NCBI RefSeq assembly: GCF_900230195.1
Contig: NZ_OCNE01000001.1
Coordinates: 682,001 to 746,000, forward strand
Direction: 5' to 3'
From: Streptomyces zhaozhouensis
GTDB taxonomy: Bacteria > Actinomycetota > Actinomycetes > Streptomycetales > Streptomycetaceae
Length of the DNA: 64,000 bases
The stretch's first letter is position 1. Every line of letters begins with the position of its first letter. The notes beneath the pieces were generated by a model. It saw nothing but the letters and a program-made list of their open reading frames with translations, searched no databases and was not told where the DNA came from. Both the position numbers and the translations under genes were made by a program. This document shows, piece after piece, positions 26,288 through 43,441 of the stretch.

Positions 26288-29200
26288 CGTCGCTCCACTC
26301 GCTCGCCCCGAACCGGTCAAGACCCGCGCGCCCCGACGCCTCGACGGCGCGCAGCCTGGCCGCCAGCTCCCCGGCGTGCGCGGCGGTCATCACCCCGCTG
26401 TGCCGGCCGGGCGAGTCCAGCAGCACCAGCGGGCCGGAGACCCGCCCCGCCCAGCCGAGGTGGGCGCTGCCGTACTCCTCGTCGGCGGCGCGCACCACCA
26501 GCAACGCGCCCGGGTAGGGGGCGCGTGCGGTGTCGCGGTAGGCCAGCACGGCCCGCGCGTGCCGCTGGAAGACCCGCACCAGGCGGGCCAGATCCCGTTC
26601 GCCGCCGACGTCGGGCCTGGCCAGGTCGCCCCTGGCCAGCGCCAGCACGTGCGGCAGCCGCAGCTCGGGCTCGACGGCCCGGAGCTCCTCGCGGGTGATC
26701 GGCAGATGGTCGCCGAACGCGCCCAGCACGGCGGCCGACTCGTCGACCGCGTACTCGGGCGGCACCGGGTCCTCGATGCTGGAGCTGACGACGGCGAGGA
26801 TCTCGATCCGCTCCCCCTCGTCGGCCAGGCGGCGCGCCATCTCGTAGGCCACCACCCCGCCCAGGCACCAGCCGCCCAGTCGGTAGGGGCCGTGCGGCTG
26901 GACGGCGCGCAGCTCCCGGAGGTAGAGCCCGGCCATCGCCTCGATGCTCTCCGGGCCCTCGCCGCCGGCGAGGTCGGCCACCTGGAACGCGTAGACCGGC
27001 TGGTCCTCGGGCAGCGCCTCGGTCAGCGCCGCGTAGCAGAAGACGCTGCCGCCCAGCGGGTGGACGAGGAAGTACGGCGTCCGCCCGCCCCGTTCGCGCA
27101 GCGGCACCAGCACCGAGCCCTCGAACCGGCCGCCGCCGTCGATCCCGGCGGCCAGCGAGGCGACGGTGCCGCCGGTCAGCAGCCCGGCGATCGGCACCTC
27201 CACGCCGGTGGCCTCCCGGACGCGCAGCGCGATCCGCAGCGCGGCGATGGAGTGGCCGCCCAGGTCACGGAAGGTGTCGGCGGTGCCCACCCGGTCCAGG
27301 CCCAGCTCCTCCGCCCACAGCCGGGCCAGCAGCCGCTCGGTCTCCGTCAGGGGCGCGACGAACGGCCCCGCGCCGACGTGCTCCCGGCCCGGGTCGGGAA
27401 GCGCCCTGCGGTCCACCTTGCCGTTGGGCGTCAGCGGGAACGCCTCCAGCGCCACGAACGCCGAGGGCAGCATGTGGGCGGGCAGCCGTCCGGCGGCGAA
27501 GGCCCGCAGCGCGGCCGGCGCCCGCGTCGCCTCCCCGCGCTCGTCGCCGACCAGGTAGGCGACCAGCCGGTCGCCGCCCCGCTCGTCGCGGCGCGTGACC
27601 ACCACGGCCTGGTCGACCGCCGGGTGTTCGCCCAGGACGGTCTCGATCTCGCCGAGCTCGATGCGGTAGCCGCGGATCTTGACCTGGTCGTCCGACCTGC
27701 CGAGGAACTCCAGCCGTCCGTCGGGCCGCCAGCGCACCGTGTCGCCCGTGCGGAACACGCGCCGGCCGGCCTCCCCCGACGGGTCGGCAACGAAGCGCCC
27801 CGACGTGAGACCCGGCCTGCCCCGGTAGCCGCGCGCCAGTCCTTCGCCCGCCAGATACAGCTCGCCAGGCACCCCGACGGGCACCGGCCGCAGCCGCTCG
27901 TCCAGTACCCGCACCCCGGTGTTGGCCAGCGGCCGGCCGATGGTGACGGCCTCCCCGACGCGGATCCGGTCCAGACAGGACCAGATGGTGGTCTCCGTCG
28001 GGCCGTAGGCGTTCCACAGCGCGCCGAGCCGCCCGGCGAGCTGGTCGGCCAGCGCGGCGGGCAGCGCCTCGCCGCCGCAGATGCCGCGCACCCCCGGCTC
28101 CTCGCCGAGCCCGGCCTCCAGCAGCAGCCGCCAACTGGACGGCGTGGCCTGCACGATCGTCGCGCCGCTGTTCCGCAGCTCCTCCAGCACCCGCCCGCCG
28201 TCCGCCGCACCGTCCGGCGACAGCACCAGCTCGGCGCCGGCCAGCAGCGGCGCGAAGACCTCAAGGCCCGCGATGTCGAAGGAGAGCGAGGTCAGCGCCA
28301 GCCAGCGGTCCCCGGCGGTCAGCCCGACCTCGTCGGACATCGACAGCAGCAGGTTGACCAGCGCCTCGTGCGGGATCTGCACGCCCTTGGGGCGCCCGGT
28401 GGAGCCGGAGGTGTAGATCACATACGCCAGGTCCTCGGGCGCCACCGGGGGGAGGTCAGGCGGGGCGGGCGCGGCCGGCCACGGCTCGGGCCCCAGCCGC
28501 AGCACGGGCGTCGCGTCGCCGGCCACCGGCCGTTCCGTGTCCGCCAGCACCAGCGCGGCGCCCGAGTCGGCGAGCGTGTAGGCCAGCCGCTCGGCCGGGT
28601 ACTCCGGGTCCAGCGGCAGATAGGCGCCGCCGGCCCGCATCACCGCCAGCAGCGCGACCAGCAGCGCGGGCGAGCGCGGCAGATGCACGCCGACGACCGC
28701 CCCGGGGCCGATGCCGCGCTCCCGCAGCCGGCCCGCCAGGGCGTCGACCGAGGCGTGGAGTCGGCGGTAGGTCAGGGCGTGCGGGCCGGAGCGGACCGCG
28801 ACCCGGTCGGCGACGCCGTCGGCGCGCGCGGCCAGCAGTCCCGGCAGCGTCCGCTCCGCCGGCAGCGCGGTGGCGGTGTCGCTCCAGTCGGCCAACGCCC
28901 GCGCCAGCGCGGCGTCCTGGGCGGCGAACGCGTCCCCGACCGGCGCCTCGGGGTCTTCGATGAGCGCGGCGAAGGCGTCGGCGTAGTGGGCGCCGATCTC
29001 CGCGACGCGGGCCGCGGAGTAGGTCGAGGTGTCGTGGTTGAGGCGCAGCCGCAGCTCGCCCGAGGTCACGTCGGCGCCGTAGTTGGCGGAGAGCCCGAAG
29101 TTGGTCTGCTCGAAGAAGTCCGCGTCCGCGACCGCGATCCGCCGGTGGGCCAGCTTTCCGTAGCTGCGCATCTCCCGGTAGTCCACCAGCGTCCCGAACG

Positions 29201-30257
29201 GGGTCTCCCGGCCGGCGTCGCGCAGCATCTGGCTGAGCGGGTAGCGGCGGAACGGCAGCGCCTCGGTCTCGGCCCGGTGCACCCGGCGCGCGAGCTCCAG
29301 CCAGTCGGCGCCCCCGGTCTCGACGACGAGCGGCACGACGTTGAGGAAGAGGCCGACCATCCGGTCGCCGTCCTCCGTCTCCGGCCGGCTGTTGGCGATC
29401 CGCCCGGTCACCACGCGGCGCTGCCCCGTGAGCCGGGCCAGCACGGCGACGTGCACGGCGAACATCACGGCCTTCGGCGGCACCCCCGCGCGGTCGGCGA
29501 CCTCGCGCACCCCGCGCGCGGCGTGCGCCGGCAGCGGCACCGGGTGCAGCGCGGCGGAGCGCCCCTCGTCCCCCGCCTCGTCGGGCCAGCGGGGCGGGTC
29601 GCAGCTGTCCGTGTCGGCGAGCAGCGCGGCCCAGTAGTCGCGCGCCGACTCGTCGGCCAGCGCCTTGCGTTCCAGCAGCACGTAGTCCCGGAACCGGGTG
29701 CCGGGCCGGGGAACGCGGGGGGTGGCACCGCCCAGCGCGGCGTCGTACTCGGCCAGCAGCCGCGAGGTGAAAAGCGACAGGCTCCAGCCGTCCAGGATCG
29801 CGTGGTGGAAGCTCAGATGCAGCCAGAACTCCTGGTCCGTCAGCCGCTGGACGTGCACCCGCAGCAGCGGTGCGCGCGACAGGTCGAAGCCCCTGGCCGT
29901 CTCCTCGGCACGCCACCGGGCGACCCGCGCGTCCCGCTCGGCCTCGGCGAGCCCGGTCAGGTCCTCCACGGTCAGCGGTATCGCGGCCGAGGCGCGCACC
30001 AGTTGCATCGGCTCGCTGAACGTCGTCAGGTCGACGCCGCTGCGCAGCACCTCGTGTGCCGCGCCCAGCGCCGCCAGCACGGAGGTCAGCGCCTCGGCGC
30101 GGAACGGTCCCGTGACCCGCAGGCTGGACAGGTCGTGGTAGGTGGAGCGCCCGGCGTCCTGCTGGCTGTGGAAGAACATGCCGGACTGCAACCGGGTCAG
30201 TGGATAGGCGTCTTCGATGTCCCTCGCGGGGTCGGCCATGGTGGCGTCTCCGGTCAT
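26280..30257 (-). CDS. NRPS C-A-T-TE (termination module, Cys thioesterase)
   Basis: Up to 1325 aa; ATG 30239 (GGAGA 7 nt upstream) is a better start than ATG 30257. Domains, counted from 30257: C about 15-440 with active-site HHAILDG at 151-157; A about 455-975 with [34 protein letters not shown] and [14 protein letters not shown] with Ser1003 in DLGGHSIAAL; TE about 1045-1325. My reading of the A pocket is D-I-L-Q-I-G-A-I-W plus Lys, close to the glycine code DILQLGLIWK. The TE nucleophile elbow is GWCLGG: Cys1131 (TGC) replaces the usual Ser; the general base is probably His1286 in GRHSGVM. The C domain begins YPLTRLQSGMFFHS, unlike the LCL-type domains of the other modules. Confidence 0.92.
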   Translation of the reverse strand: MTGDATMADPARDIEDAYPLTRLQSGMFFHSQQDAGRSTYHDLSSLRVTGPFRAEALTSVLAALGAAHEVLRSGVDLTTFSEPMQLVRASAAIPLTVEDLTGLAEAERDARVARWRAEETARGFDLSRAPLLRVHVQRLTDQEFWLHLSFHHAILDGWSLSLFTSRLLAEYDAALGGATPRVPRPGTRFRDYVLLERKALADESARDYWAALLADTDSCDPPRWPDEAGDEGRSAALHPVPLPAHAARGVREVADRAGVPPKAVMFAVHVAVLARLTGQRRVVTGRIANSRPETEDGDRMVGLFLNVVPLVVETGGADWLELARRVHRAETEALPFRRYPLSQMLRDAGRETPFGTLVDYREMRSYGKLAHRRIAVADADFFEQTNFGLSANYGADVTSGELRLRLNHDTSTYSAARVAEIGAHYADAFAALIEDPEAPVGDAFAAQDAALARALADWSDTATALPAERTLPGLLAARADGVADRVAVRSGPHALTYRRLHASVDALAGRLRERGIGPGAVVGVHLPRSPALLVALLAVMRAGGAYLPLDPEYPAERLAYTLADSGAALVLADTERPVAGDATPVLRLGPEPWPAAPAPPDLPPVAPEDLAYVIYTSGSTGRPKGVQIPHEALVNLLLSMSDEVGLTAGDRWLALTSLSFDIAGLEVFAPLLAGAELVLSPDGAADGGRVLEELRNSGATIVQATPSSWRLLLEAGLGEEPGVRGICGGEALPAALADQLAGRLGALWNAYGPTETTIWSCLDRIRVGEAVTIGRPLANTGVRVLDERLRPVPVGVPGELYLAGEGLARGYRGRPGLTSGRFVADPSGEAGRRVFRTGDTVRWRPDGRLEFLGRSDDQVKIRGYRIELGEIETVLGEHPAVDQAVVVTRRDERGGDRLVAYLVGDERGEATRAPAALRAFAAGRLPAHMLPSAFVALEAFPLTPNGKVDRRALPDPGREHVGAGPFVAPLTETERLLARLWAEELGLDRVGTADTFRDLGGHSIAALRIALRVREATGVEVPIAGLLTGGTVASLAAGIDGGGRFEGSVLVPLRERGGRTPYFLVHPLGGSVFCYAALTEALPEDQPVYAFQVADLAGGEGPESIEAMAGLYLRELRAVQPHGPYRLGGWCLGGVVAYEMARRLADEGERIEILAVVSSSIEDPVPPEYAVDESAAVLGAFGDHLPITREELRAVEPELRLPHVLALARGDLARPDVGGERDLARLVRVFQRHARAVLAYRDTARAPYPGALLVVRAADEEYGSAHLGWAGRVSGPLVLLDSPGRHSGVMTAAHAGELAARLRAVEASGRAGLDRFGASEWSDGE

Positions 30258-30294
30258 GAGTTGCGGATCAGGAAGTCGACGGCCACGGGCGGGC

Positions 30295-36672
<6,378 letters not shown>

Positions 36673-36739
36673 TTCTCTCCCCCGTTTCCCTCGCGGCGGT
36701 CCACCCCGGCCGCCGTCGTTCCTCGCGCCCCGGCGGCCG

Positions 36740-36955
36740 TCAGTCGCCAGCCCCGGGGGCGCGCACCAGGCCGGCGGGGCGCTGGTCGGTCCAGTCGCTC
36801 TCGACGTACTCCAGGCACGCGGCGCGCGCCGCCGGTCCGTGGACCGACGTCCAGCCCGCCGGGACCTCGGCGAAGTCGGGCCAGAGCGAGTACTGGCCCG
36901 CCTCGTTGCGCAGCACCCGGAAGACGCCGTCGACGTCGTCGAAGGGATTGCTCAT
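36740..36955 (-). CDS. mbtH: MbtH-family NRPS accessory protein
   Basis: 71 aa. MbtH proteins bind and stabilise adenylation domains. The signature is present: N-terminal [15 protein letters not shown], then [15 protein letters not shown], and later [11 protein letters not shown], giving the invariant S-WP and PxGW residues. ATG 36955 overlaps the stop of the upstream NRPS (ATGA), and NRPS C-A-T-C-A-T follows after 67 bp, so it is made together with both. Confidence 0.95.
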   Translation of the reverse strand: MSNPFDDVDGVFRVLRNEAGQYSLWPDFAEVPAGWTSVHGPAARAACLEYVESDWTDQRPAGLVRAPGAGD

Positions 36956-39900
36956 CGGAAACCTCCGTCGGTGGTGGCCGGGGCCCCCGCGCCGGAGCCG
37001 CGCAGCCGCGCGGCGAGATCGGCCGGGGTGGGCCCGGTGAAGAACTCTCTGAGGCTGATCTCCGCGCCGAAGGCGGAACGGACGCGGTTGAGCAGGCGGA
37101 TCGCGAGCATGGAGTGCCCGCCCAGGTCGAAGAAGTTGTCGTCGGCGCCGACCCGTTCGCGGCCCAGCACCTCGGCGGCGAGACGGCACAGCGCCTCCTC
37201 CTCGGCACCGACCGGGGCCCTTCCGGAGGAGGACGTCCGGTGCTCGGCGTCCGGCAGCGCCCGGCGGTCCACCTTGCCGCTGGGGCTCAGCGGCAGCGCT
37301 TCGAGCAGGGCGAACCCGGTGGGCACCATGTACTCGGGCAGCCGTTCCCTGGCGAACTCCCGCAGCTCGGCGAAGAGCCGGGCCCGGTCCGCGCTGTCGC
37401 GCCGCGCCCGCGCGGGGTCGTTGGCCGGGGGCGGCGCGGAGGCCGACCCGTCGGGGCCGGGGAAGCGGACGGGGGCGTGCGCGGGGTCGCCCGCGCCCAG
37501 GAACACCACGTCCCAGTCCCCGTGCGGATCGCCCGCCAGCCAGCTGAACCGGCAGTGGCGGCCGGACTCCTCCGCCAGCGCCTTCAGCCGGGCGGCGCTC
37601 ACCCCCGCCCCCGCGCCCTCGGCCGCCAGCGCCTCCCGCAGCGCCGCCACCCGGGTGCCGGCCACGGCCCCGCCCAGCCGGGCGGCCAGTCGCGACCGGC
37701 CGCGGGCCTCGATGTCCGGCACCCCCCGCAGGCCGAACGCGCCCGGCTCGCGCGCCAGCAGCGCGCGCACCGCGTCCAGCCCCTCGACCTCGGTCCCCCA
37801 CTCCCACCAGCGCGCGGGCACCACCGTCGCGGGCGGCTCGCCCACCCAGAGCAGCACGTCCATGCGGAACGCCCGCGCCCCGTCCTCGACCGGCGAGGTC
37901 CTGGGGACCACCTCCACGGCGCCCACCCGCTCCCAGGCGTGCGCCAGCGCCGCGAAGTGCCCCGGCCAGACGGCGAGTTGTCGCTCCCCCGCGCTCGCCA
38001 GCCGCGCCTGACGGGCCACGGCCGCGACCTCCGTCCCGGGGTCGGCCGAGGCCAGCCGGTCGGCGGCGTGCCGGGCAGGCAGCAGCGGCAGGCTGTCCAG
38101 GTCGCCCAGGACCACGAGCCCGCCGTCGACCGTCGCCTCCACCGCCTTCCGCGCCACCCGCTCCAGGTGCGCCAGGCTCGGCAGCCGTCGCGGCACCCCG
38201 TCCAGGACCACCGCGTCGAACGGGCCGCCGGGCAGCCGCTCGATCTCCTCGGCGGAGCCGACCGCGAGGGTCAGGCCCGCGCGCCCCGCGAGACCGGGGT
38301 CGAACCGCAGCCGGTCGATCGCCGCCGCCGAGACGTCACAGGCCGTGTACCGCTCGGCGTGGGCGACCAGCCGCCGGGTCAACGCCCCGTCGCCGCAGCC
38401 GACCTCCAGCAGCCGCGCGGGGCGCAGCGCCGCGATCCGCGCCTCCACGGTCGCCGCGCACGCGTCCCGGTCCGGGTCCGCCGGCGCGCCGGTCGGCGGC
38501 GGCGCGGCACGGTGGGCGCGCTCGAAGGAGGCGCGCCACTCGTCGAGCAGCGCGGCCGCCGCCGCCTCGTCCGCCGCGTCCCGGTCGCCCGGGGCCCGTC
38601 CCCAGGTCCCGGCCGGCACGACGCAGCCCACCAGCCGCCGTTCCCCGTCGGCGTCCTCGCGGGCCGTGACCGCGACCTGGCGCACCGCCGGGTGCCGGGC
38701 CAGCGCCGCCTCGACCTCGCCCAGCTCGATGCGCAGCCCGCGCAGCTTGACCTGGTCGTCCAGCCGGCCGAGGAACTCCACCGTGCCGTCCTGGAGATGC
38801 CGCCCCCGGTCGCCCGTGCGGTACAGCCGCGCCCCGGGACCGCCGTAGGGGTCGGCCACGAAACGGCTCGCGGTCAGCCCGGGGCGCCCCCGGTAGCCCC
38901 GCGCCACACCCGCGCCGCCCACGTAGATCTCGCCCGCCACACCCACCGGAACGGGCCGCAGCCGCGCGTCCAGCAGCCGCACCGTGGCGTTCCCGATGGG
39001 CCGGCCGATGGGCGGCACCCGGTCCACGGGCTCGGCACAGTGGTACGCCGTGGCGTTGACGGTGGCCTCGGTCGGCCCGAACAGGTTGAACAGCCGGCGC
39101 CCGGCCGACCAGCGGTTGACCAGCTCCGGGTCCGCCGCCTCGCCCCCGATCAGCAGCGTGCGCAGCGCGGGCAGGGCGACCGGCGGCAGCGTCGCCAGCA
39201 CCGAGGGCACCAGCAGCACCTGGGTGACGCGCCCGCGCCGCAGTTCCTCGGCCAGCTCGGCGCCCAGCAGTCCGCCGGGCGCGATCAGCAGCTCCGCCCC
39301 GCTGGACCAGCTGAACCACATGTCCATCACCGAGGCGTCGAAGCAGACCGAGGCGTACTGCATGATCACCGAGTCGGTCCCGACGCCCAGCGGCCCGCGC
39401 TGGGTCCCGACCATGTTGGCCAGGTTCGCGTGGGTCACCTCGACGCCCTTGGGGCGGCCGGTGGAACCCGAGGTGTAGATGACGTAGGCGGTGTGCGCGG
39501 CCGTCGGCCCGGACTCCGGCGGGACCGCGGGCCGGGCCGCGACGGCCTCGCGCTCGGCGTCGAGGCGGACCGTCCTGACCCCGGGCGCCGCCGGGGCCTC
39601 CGCCGTGTCGGTGATCAGCACGGGGGCGCCGGAGTCGGCGAGCATGAACTCCAGCCGCTCCCGGGGGTAGTCCGGGTCGAGCGGCAGATAGGCGCCGCCG
39701 GCGCGCACGACGGCGAGCAGGCTCACCGCCAGGTCGAGGCCCCGTTCCAGGCAGACCCCCACCAGCACCTCGGGGCCCACGCCCAGCGCGCGCAGATGGT
39801 GCGCCAGCCTGTTGGCCCGCGCGTCCAGTGCGCGGTAGGTCAGCGAGGCGCCGCCGAAGGAGACCGCGGTCGCCTCCGGGGTGCGCCGGACCCACCCGTC

Positions 39901-41346
39901 GAAGAGCGCGGCGACCGTCACCCCGGCGGGCACGTCCACGGCGGTGTCGTTCCACTCCACCACCTGCCGGTGCCACTCGCGCGCGTCCAGCAGGGACAGC
40001 TCGGAGAGCCGCACCCCCGGATCGTCGGCGACCTGGGCCAGCACCCGCGTCAGGCCGGCCGCGAGGCGCTCCGCCGTGGAGCGGTCGAACAGGTCGGTGG
40101 CGTACACCAGCGAGCCGGTCAGCCCGTCGGCCGACTCCGCGCAGTTCCACTCGACGTCCAGCCGTGTCGTCGCGTCCTCCCCCTGGAAGGTGCCGCTCTC
40201 GACGCCGCGCAGCGCCAGGGAACGGGCGGCGCCGTCCGCCCCCTCCATCCCGGTGTGCTGCTGCTGCCCGAACTGGAACCCCACCTGCACCAGCGGATTG
40301 CGGCTCAGGTCCCGCAGCGGGTGCAGCTCCTCCACGAGCCGCTCGAAGGGCAGGTCCTCGTGGTCGAAGGCGCCGAGGGCCGCCTCCCTCGTCCGCTCCA
40401 GCAGCTCGGCGAAGGTCGGGTCACCCGAAAGGGAGACCCGCAGCACCAGGTTGTTGACGAAGAAACCGATCAGCCCCTCCAGCTCCGCCCGGTTGCGGCC
40501 CGCGACCGGCACGCCCACCGCGAGGTCGAGCGCCCCGGTGTACCGGCTCAGCAGCGCGTCGAACGCGGCCAGCAGCGTCATGAACAGCGTCGCCCCGCGC
40601 TCCGTGCCCAGGGCGCGCAGGCGCTCCGTCAGCGCCGCCGGCACCCGGACGGGCACCGACCCCGCCGCGTAGCTGGGGACCAGGGGCCTCGGCCGGTCGG
40701 CCGGCAGCTCCAGCGCGGTCGGCATGTCGGCAAGGCGCGCACGCCAGTAGTCCAGCCGTTTCCGCAGCACGTCGCCGGTGAGCCAGTCGCGCTGCCACTC
40801 GGCGAAGTCGGCGTACTGGATCTCCAGCGGCGGCAGCGGGGACGCGCGACCGGCCGTGAACGCGTCGTAGAGCACGCCCAGTTCACCGTTGAAGACGCCC
40901 AGGGACCAGGCGTCGGTCACCGAGTGGTGCATCGTCACCAGCAGCACGTGGTCGTCGGCCGCCAGCCGCAGCAGGCGGGCCCGCAGCAGCGGTCCGGCCG
41001 AGAGGTCGAAGGGCGCCAGCGCCTCCCGCGCGGTCAGCTCCCCTGCGGCGGCGACCGGGTCGGCCTCCGCCTCCAGGTCGACCGGCGGCAGCTTCACGAC
41101 CGACGGCGGGTCGACCACCTGGCGCGGGGTGTCCGAGGAGCCCACCAGCCGGGTCCGCAGCGTCTCGTGCCGGGCGACGACCTCGGTCAGCGCCCGCTCC
41201 AGCGCCCGGACGTCGAGCGGCCCGACGAGCCGGTGGGCGCTGGGCACGTTGTAGAACGGGTTGCCCGGGACCAGTTGGTCCATGAACCACAGACGTTGCT
41301 GGGCGAACGACAGCGCCAGGCCCTCGTCCGACAGTGGTGTGTCCAT
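36952..41346 (-). CDS. NRPS C-A-MT-T
   Basis: 1464 aa from ATG 41346. C about 1-440 with HHSVTDA at 140-146 (Ala in place of the last Gly); A about 460-910 with [33 protein letters not shown] and [15 protein letters not shown]; a methyltransferase inserted after A8, about 960-1330, with SAM motif [10 protein letters not shown]9-A10 resumes with LPEYMVPTG and [14 protein letters not shown] has Ser1412 in [12 protein letters not shown]. Pocket residues by my alignment are D-A-M-L-L-G-L-V-N, which I cannot assign. In the MT the usual NSVxQYFP motif reads DGVPRRLP, so activity is uncertain. The N-terminal C domain implies an upstream donor carrier. Confidence 0.93.
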   Translation of the reverse strand: MDTPLSDEGLALSFAQQRLWFMDQLVPGNPFYNVPSAHRLVGPLDVRALERALTEVVARHETLRTRLVGSSDTPRQVVDPPSVVKLPPVDLEAEADPVAAAGELTAREALAPFDLSAGPLLRARLLRLAADDHVLLVTMHHSVTDAWSLGVFNGELGVLYDAFTAGRASPLPPLEIQYADFAEWQRDWLTGDVLRKRLDYWRARLADMPTALELPADRPRPLVPSYAAGSVPVRVPAALTERLRALGTERGATLFMTLLAAFDALLSRYTGALDLAVGVPVAGRNRAELEGLIGFFVNNLVLRVSLSGDPTFAELLERTREAALGAFDHEDLPFERLVEELHPLRDLSRNPLVQVGFQFGQQQHTGMEGADGAARSLALRGVESGTFQGEDATTRLDVEWNCAESADGLTGSLVYATDLFDRSTAERLAAGLTRVLAQVADDPGVRLSELSLLDAREWHRQVVEWNDTAVDVPAGVTVAALFDGWVRRTPEATAVSFGGASLTYRALDARANRLAHHLRALGVGPEVLVGVCLERGLDLAVSLLAVVRAGGAYLPLDPDYPRERLEFMLADSGAPVLITDTAEAPAAPGVRTVRLDAEREAVAARPAVPPESGPTAAHTAYVIYTSGSTGRPKGVEVTHANLANMVGTQRGPLGVGTDSVIMQYASVCFDASVMDMWFSWSSGAELLIAPGGLLGAELAEELRRGRVTQVLLVPSVLATLPPVALPALRTLLIGGEAADPELVNRWSAGRRLFNLFGPTEATVNATAYHCAEPVDRVPPIGRPIGNATVRLLDARLRPVPVGVAGEIYVGGAGVARGYRGRPGLTASRFVADPYGGPGARLYRTGDRGRHLQDGTVEFLGRLDDQVKLRGLRIELGEVEAALARHPAVRQVAVTAREDADGERRLVGCVVPAGTWGRAPGDRDAADEAAAAALLDEWRASFERAHRAAPPPTGAPADPDRDACAATVEARIAALRPARLLEVGCGDGALTRRLVAHAERYTACDVSAAAIDRLRFDPGLAGRAGLTLAVGSAEEIERLPGGPFDAVVLDGVPRRLPSLAHLERVARKAVEATVDGGLVVLGDLDSLPLLPARHAADRLASADPGTEVAAVARQARLASAGERQLAVWPGHFAALAHAWERVGAVEVVPRTSPVEDGARAFRMDVLLWVGEPPATVVPARWWEWGTEVEGLDAVRALLAREPGAFGLRGVPDIEARGRSRLAARLGGAVAGTRVAALREALAAEGAGAGVSAARLKALAEESGRHCRFSWLAGDPHGDWDVVFLGAGDPAHAPVRFPGPDGSASAPPPANDPARARRDSADRARLFAELREFARERLPEYMVPTGFALLEALPLSPSGKVDRRALPDAEHRTSSSGRAPVGAEEEALCRLAAEVLGRERVGADDNFFDLGGHSMLAIRLLNRVRSAFGAEISLREFFTGPTPADLAARLRGSGAGAPATTDGGFR

Positions 41347-41536
41347 CCGAACCCCCCGGGTGTGAACACGGCACGGGCGCCCCGCCCGTCCCCCACGGCG
41401 GGACGGGGCGCGCGGTCGCCATGCCGCGGCCGTACTGGCGAGTCAACGGTCCCCACGACGCGTTGACGACGATCGGTGTGTGTGGGTGGTGCGTGGGTGC
41501 GCGAGGGGGCGCGAACGGCGCGGCCCCGCGCGGCCC

Positions 41537-42523
41537 TCAGGAGACGGTCGTCGCGACCTGGGACCAGGTGACCGCGCCGGCCATGCTGACGACGATCCGC
41601 CGGGCGCCCCGGTAGGGGGCGCGCCCGTGCGAGGCCAGCAGGTTGTCCACGATCATCAGGTCGCCCTCCTCCCAGCTCGGCGACACGCACTCCCGCTCGT
41701 AGGCGTCCCGCAGCTGGTCGGTCAGCTCGGGCGCGATCGAGGAGCCGTCCGCGTGGTAGGTGTTGGTCGGCAGCCCGTCCTCCCCGTAGGCGTCCACCAG
41801 CATCCGCGCCAACTCCTCGCCCAGCGAGGAGACATGGAAGAACGTCAGGTGGTTGAACCAGCAGCGGGCGCCGGTCGCCGGGTGCCGGGCGACCACCGGC
41901 CGCAGCTGGCTGGTGCGCAGCTCGTCGTCGCCCAGCCACTCCACGTCGATGTCGTTGGCGGCGCAGTAGCGGGCCACCTCGTCGCGGTCCGTGGTCTGGA
42001 AGACCTCCTGCCACGAGAGCCCCACGTGGGGCCGGTAGTTGCGCACCAGCCGGTAGCCGTCGGCGAAGCGGGCCCGCAGCTGAGGGGTCAGCCGCTCGTG
42101 GACGCGCCGGCTGTCGGCGAGGATCGTGGCCCCGCCCTCCTCCGCCGCCGTCACGCAGTGGAAGTACAGGCGCTCGGGGAAGCGGAGGTTGTACGACTGC
42201 TCGTTGTGCAGGAAGATCCGCTTCTCCGACGGGTAGTCCGTCGAGGTGTAGATGCCGCTGCTGACCTCGGAACGGGGCGAGGAGCGCTCCGTGTAGTCCA
42301 ACGGCGGGCCGGACAGCCTGGTCACGATCGCCCGGATGTCGTCGTCGCCCTCGGTGGCGAAGTTCCGCAGGACCACCGCGCCGTGCTCGTGGACCAGCTT
42401 CTCGACGGTCCCCGCGCCGGAGTCGAGCCATCCCGACAGGGGGACCCGCTCGTCTGCCGCGAGAACCACCCCGCAGCGGTCAGTGGTCTCGATCGGCTGG
42501 ATATGGACGTTGACCTCGCTCAC
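41537..42523 (-). CDS. SyrP-like TauD/TfdA Fe(II)/2-oxoglutarate dioxygenase
   Basis: 328 aa. The metal triad is His106-x-Glu108 (FLHNEQSY) and His299 (LASHGRAPY), with Arg309 for the 2-oxoglutarate carboxylate. Flanking segments such as ERSSPRSEV, YTSTDYPSEK, CWFNHLTFFHVSSL and GLPTNTYHADG closely recall SyrP, which hydroxylates the beta-carbon of a carrier-bound aspartate. A beta-hydroxylation of a T-bound residue is therefore likely. It is the first gene of the minus-strand NRPS operon, 190 bp before the C-A-MT-T gene. Confidence 0.88.
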   Translation of the reverse strand: MSEVNVHIQPIETTDRCGVVLAADERVPLSGWLDSGAGTVEKLVHEHGAVVLRNFATEGDDDIRAIVTRLSGPPLDYTERSSPRSEVSSGIYTSTDYPSEKRIFLHNEQSYNLRFPERLYFHCVTAAEEGGATILADSRRVHERLTPQLRARFADGYRLVRNYRPHVGLSWQEVFQTTDRDEVARYCAANDIDVEWLGDDELRTSQLRPVVARHPATGARCWFNHLTFFHVSSLGEELARMLVDAYGEDGLPTNTYHADGSSIAPELTDQLRDAYERECVSPSWEEGDLMIVDNLLASHGRAPYRGARRIVVSMAGAVTWSQVATTVS

Positions 42524-43441
42524 GGCGGCCCCTCCCGCACCTCTCGTGAAGTCCCTGAGGCGCGGAGCAGCGCATCACGTCCCCCCATCAAGACGTGACC
42601 TGTGGCCGGATTTCCTGACTGGTCATCCCCCTGGCGTCCCCCCGCCGCCGCAATAAGAACACGACCCACACCGTCTTCGCCAGAGGGTTTCGACATTCAC
42701 GTCTCGGAGCCAGTCCTTCCGCTTTCCGTCGGCGGTGTGACGGGGCGGGGCGGGCGCCGCGACACACCCGCCTCGTGCGCCACTCTCGCCACAAGGCGGC
42801 GCGGCACACGTGGACTTGACTGACCGTCACTACGACAGGACCCGGCCGCTCCCCCGTCCCGCCGAGGGGCCCCGGCGTTTTCATTCCTCCCCCGACAAAG
42901 CCGTCATGGGTATTACGCGCACCCCTTTCGCCGCGACAGGCGAGAGGACGGAAAAGCCATCCGGGAACGCGACGGAAAAGCATGGGAATGCGGCGAGGAA
43001 AACGAGGCAGAACGCCGCGGGAAAAGCCTGCACCTTCCCCCCGGGCACACGCACGCTCCCCCCTCTACCTGCGCGTACCCGACACCCCCCGCGCATTTCA
43101 CCCGGGGCCACGGAAACCGGGAAAGCCGTTTCCCCCGGAGTCGCCGCTCCCCCGCGCGGTCGCGTCGGACGCCCGCCCTCCGGCGTTTCGGCGGGCACCT
43201 TCCGTCACCGCGCGACCTCGCTCCGAAACGCGCGACGGGAGGCGGCGGCGACGCCTTTCCCGGCGCGCCGGCACCGCCCGCACCCGTGCACGCGTTCACG
43301 CGCCCCGCCCCCCGGCGGTCAGCCCTCCGGGGGAGCGTCCGCCGCCCCACAGAGCACGGAAGCATCTACCGCACATCGCACCCCACCAATCGTGTTCATC
43401 CTCATAACGTCACTCTCGGCCACGAGGGGTAACTTTCTCCG
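42524..43441. other. 918-bp divergent intergenic region
   Basis: Separates the dioxygenase (minus) from the oxidase-like gene (plus). It is locally richer in A-tracts (about 42940-43030) than the coding DNA. No conserved open frame, repeat or operator was recognised; it must contain the promoters of both arms of the cluster. Confidence 0.6.

Noticed and set aside
24872..26698. Open frame of 608 codons opposite the MFS gene
   Set aside because: His/Gln/Arg-rich antisense frame without recognisable domains.
42588..42983. 131-codon minus-strand frame upstream of the dioxygenase
   Set aside because: No motifs and Arg-rich; probably chance.
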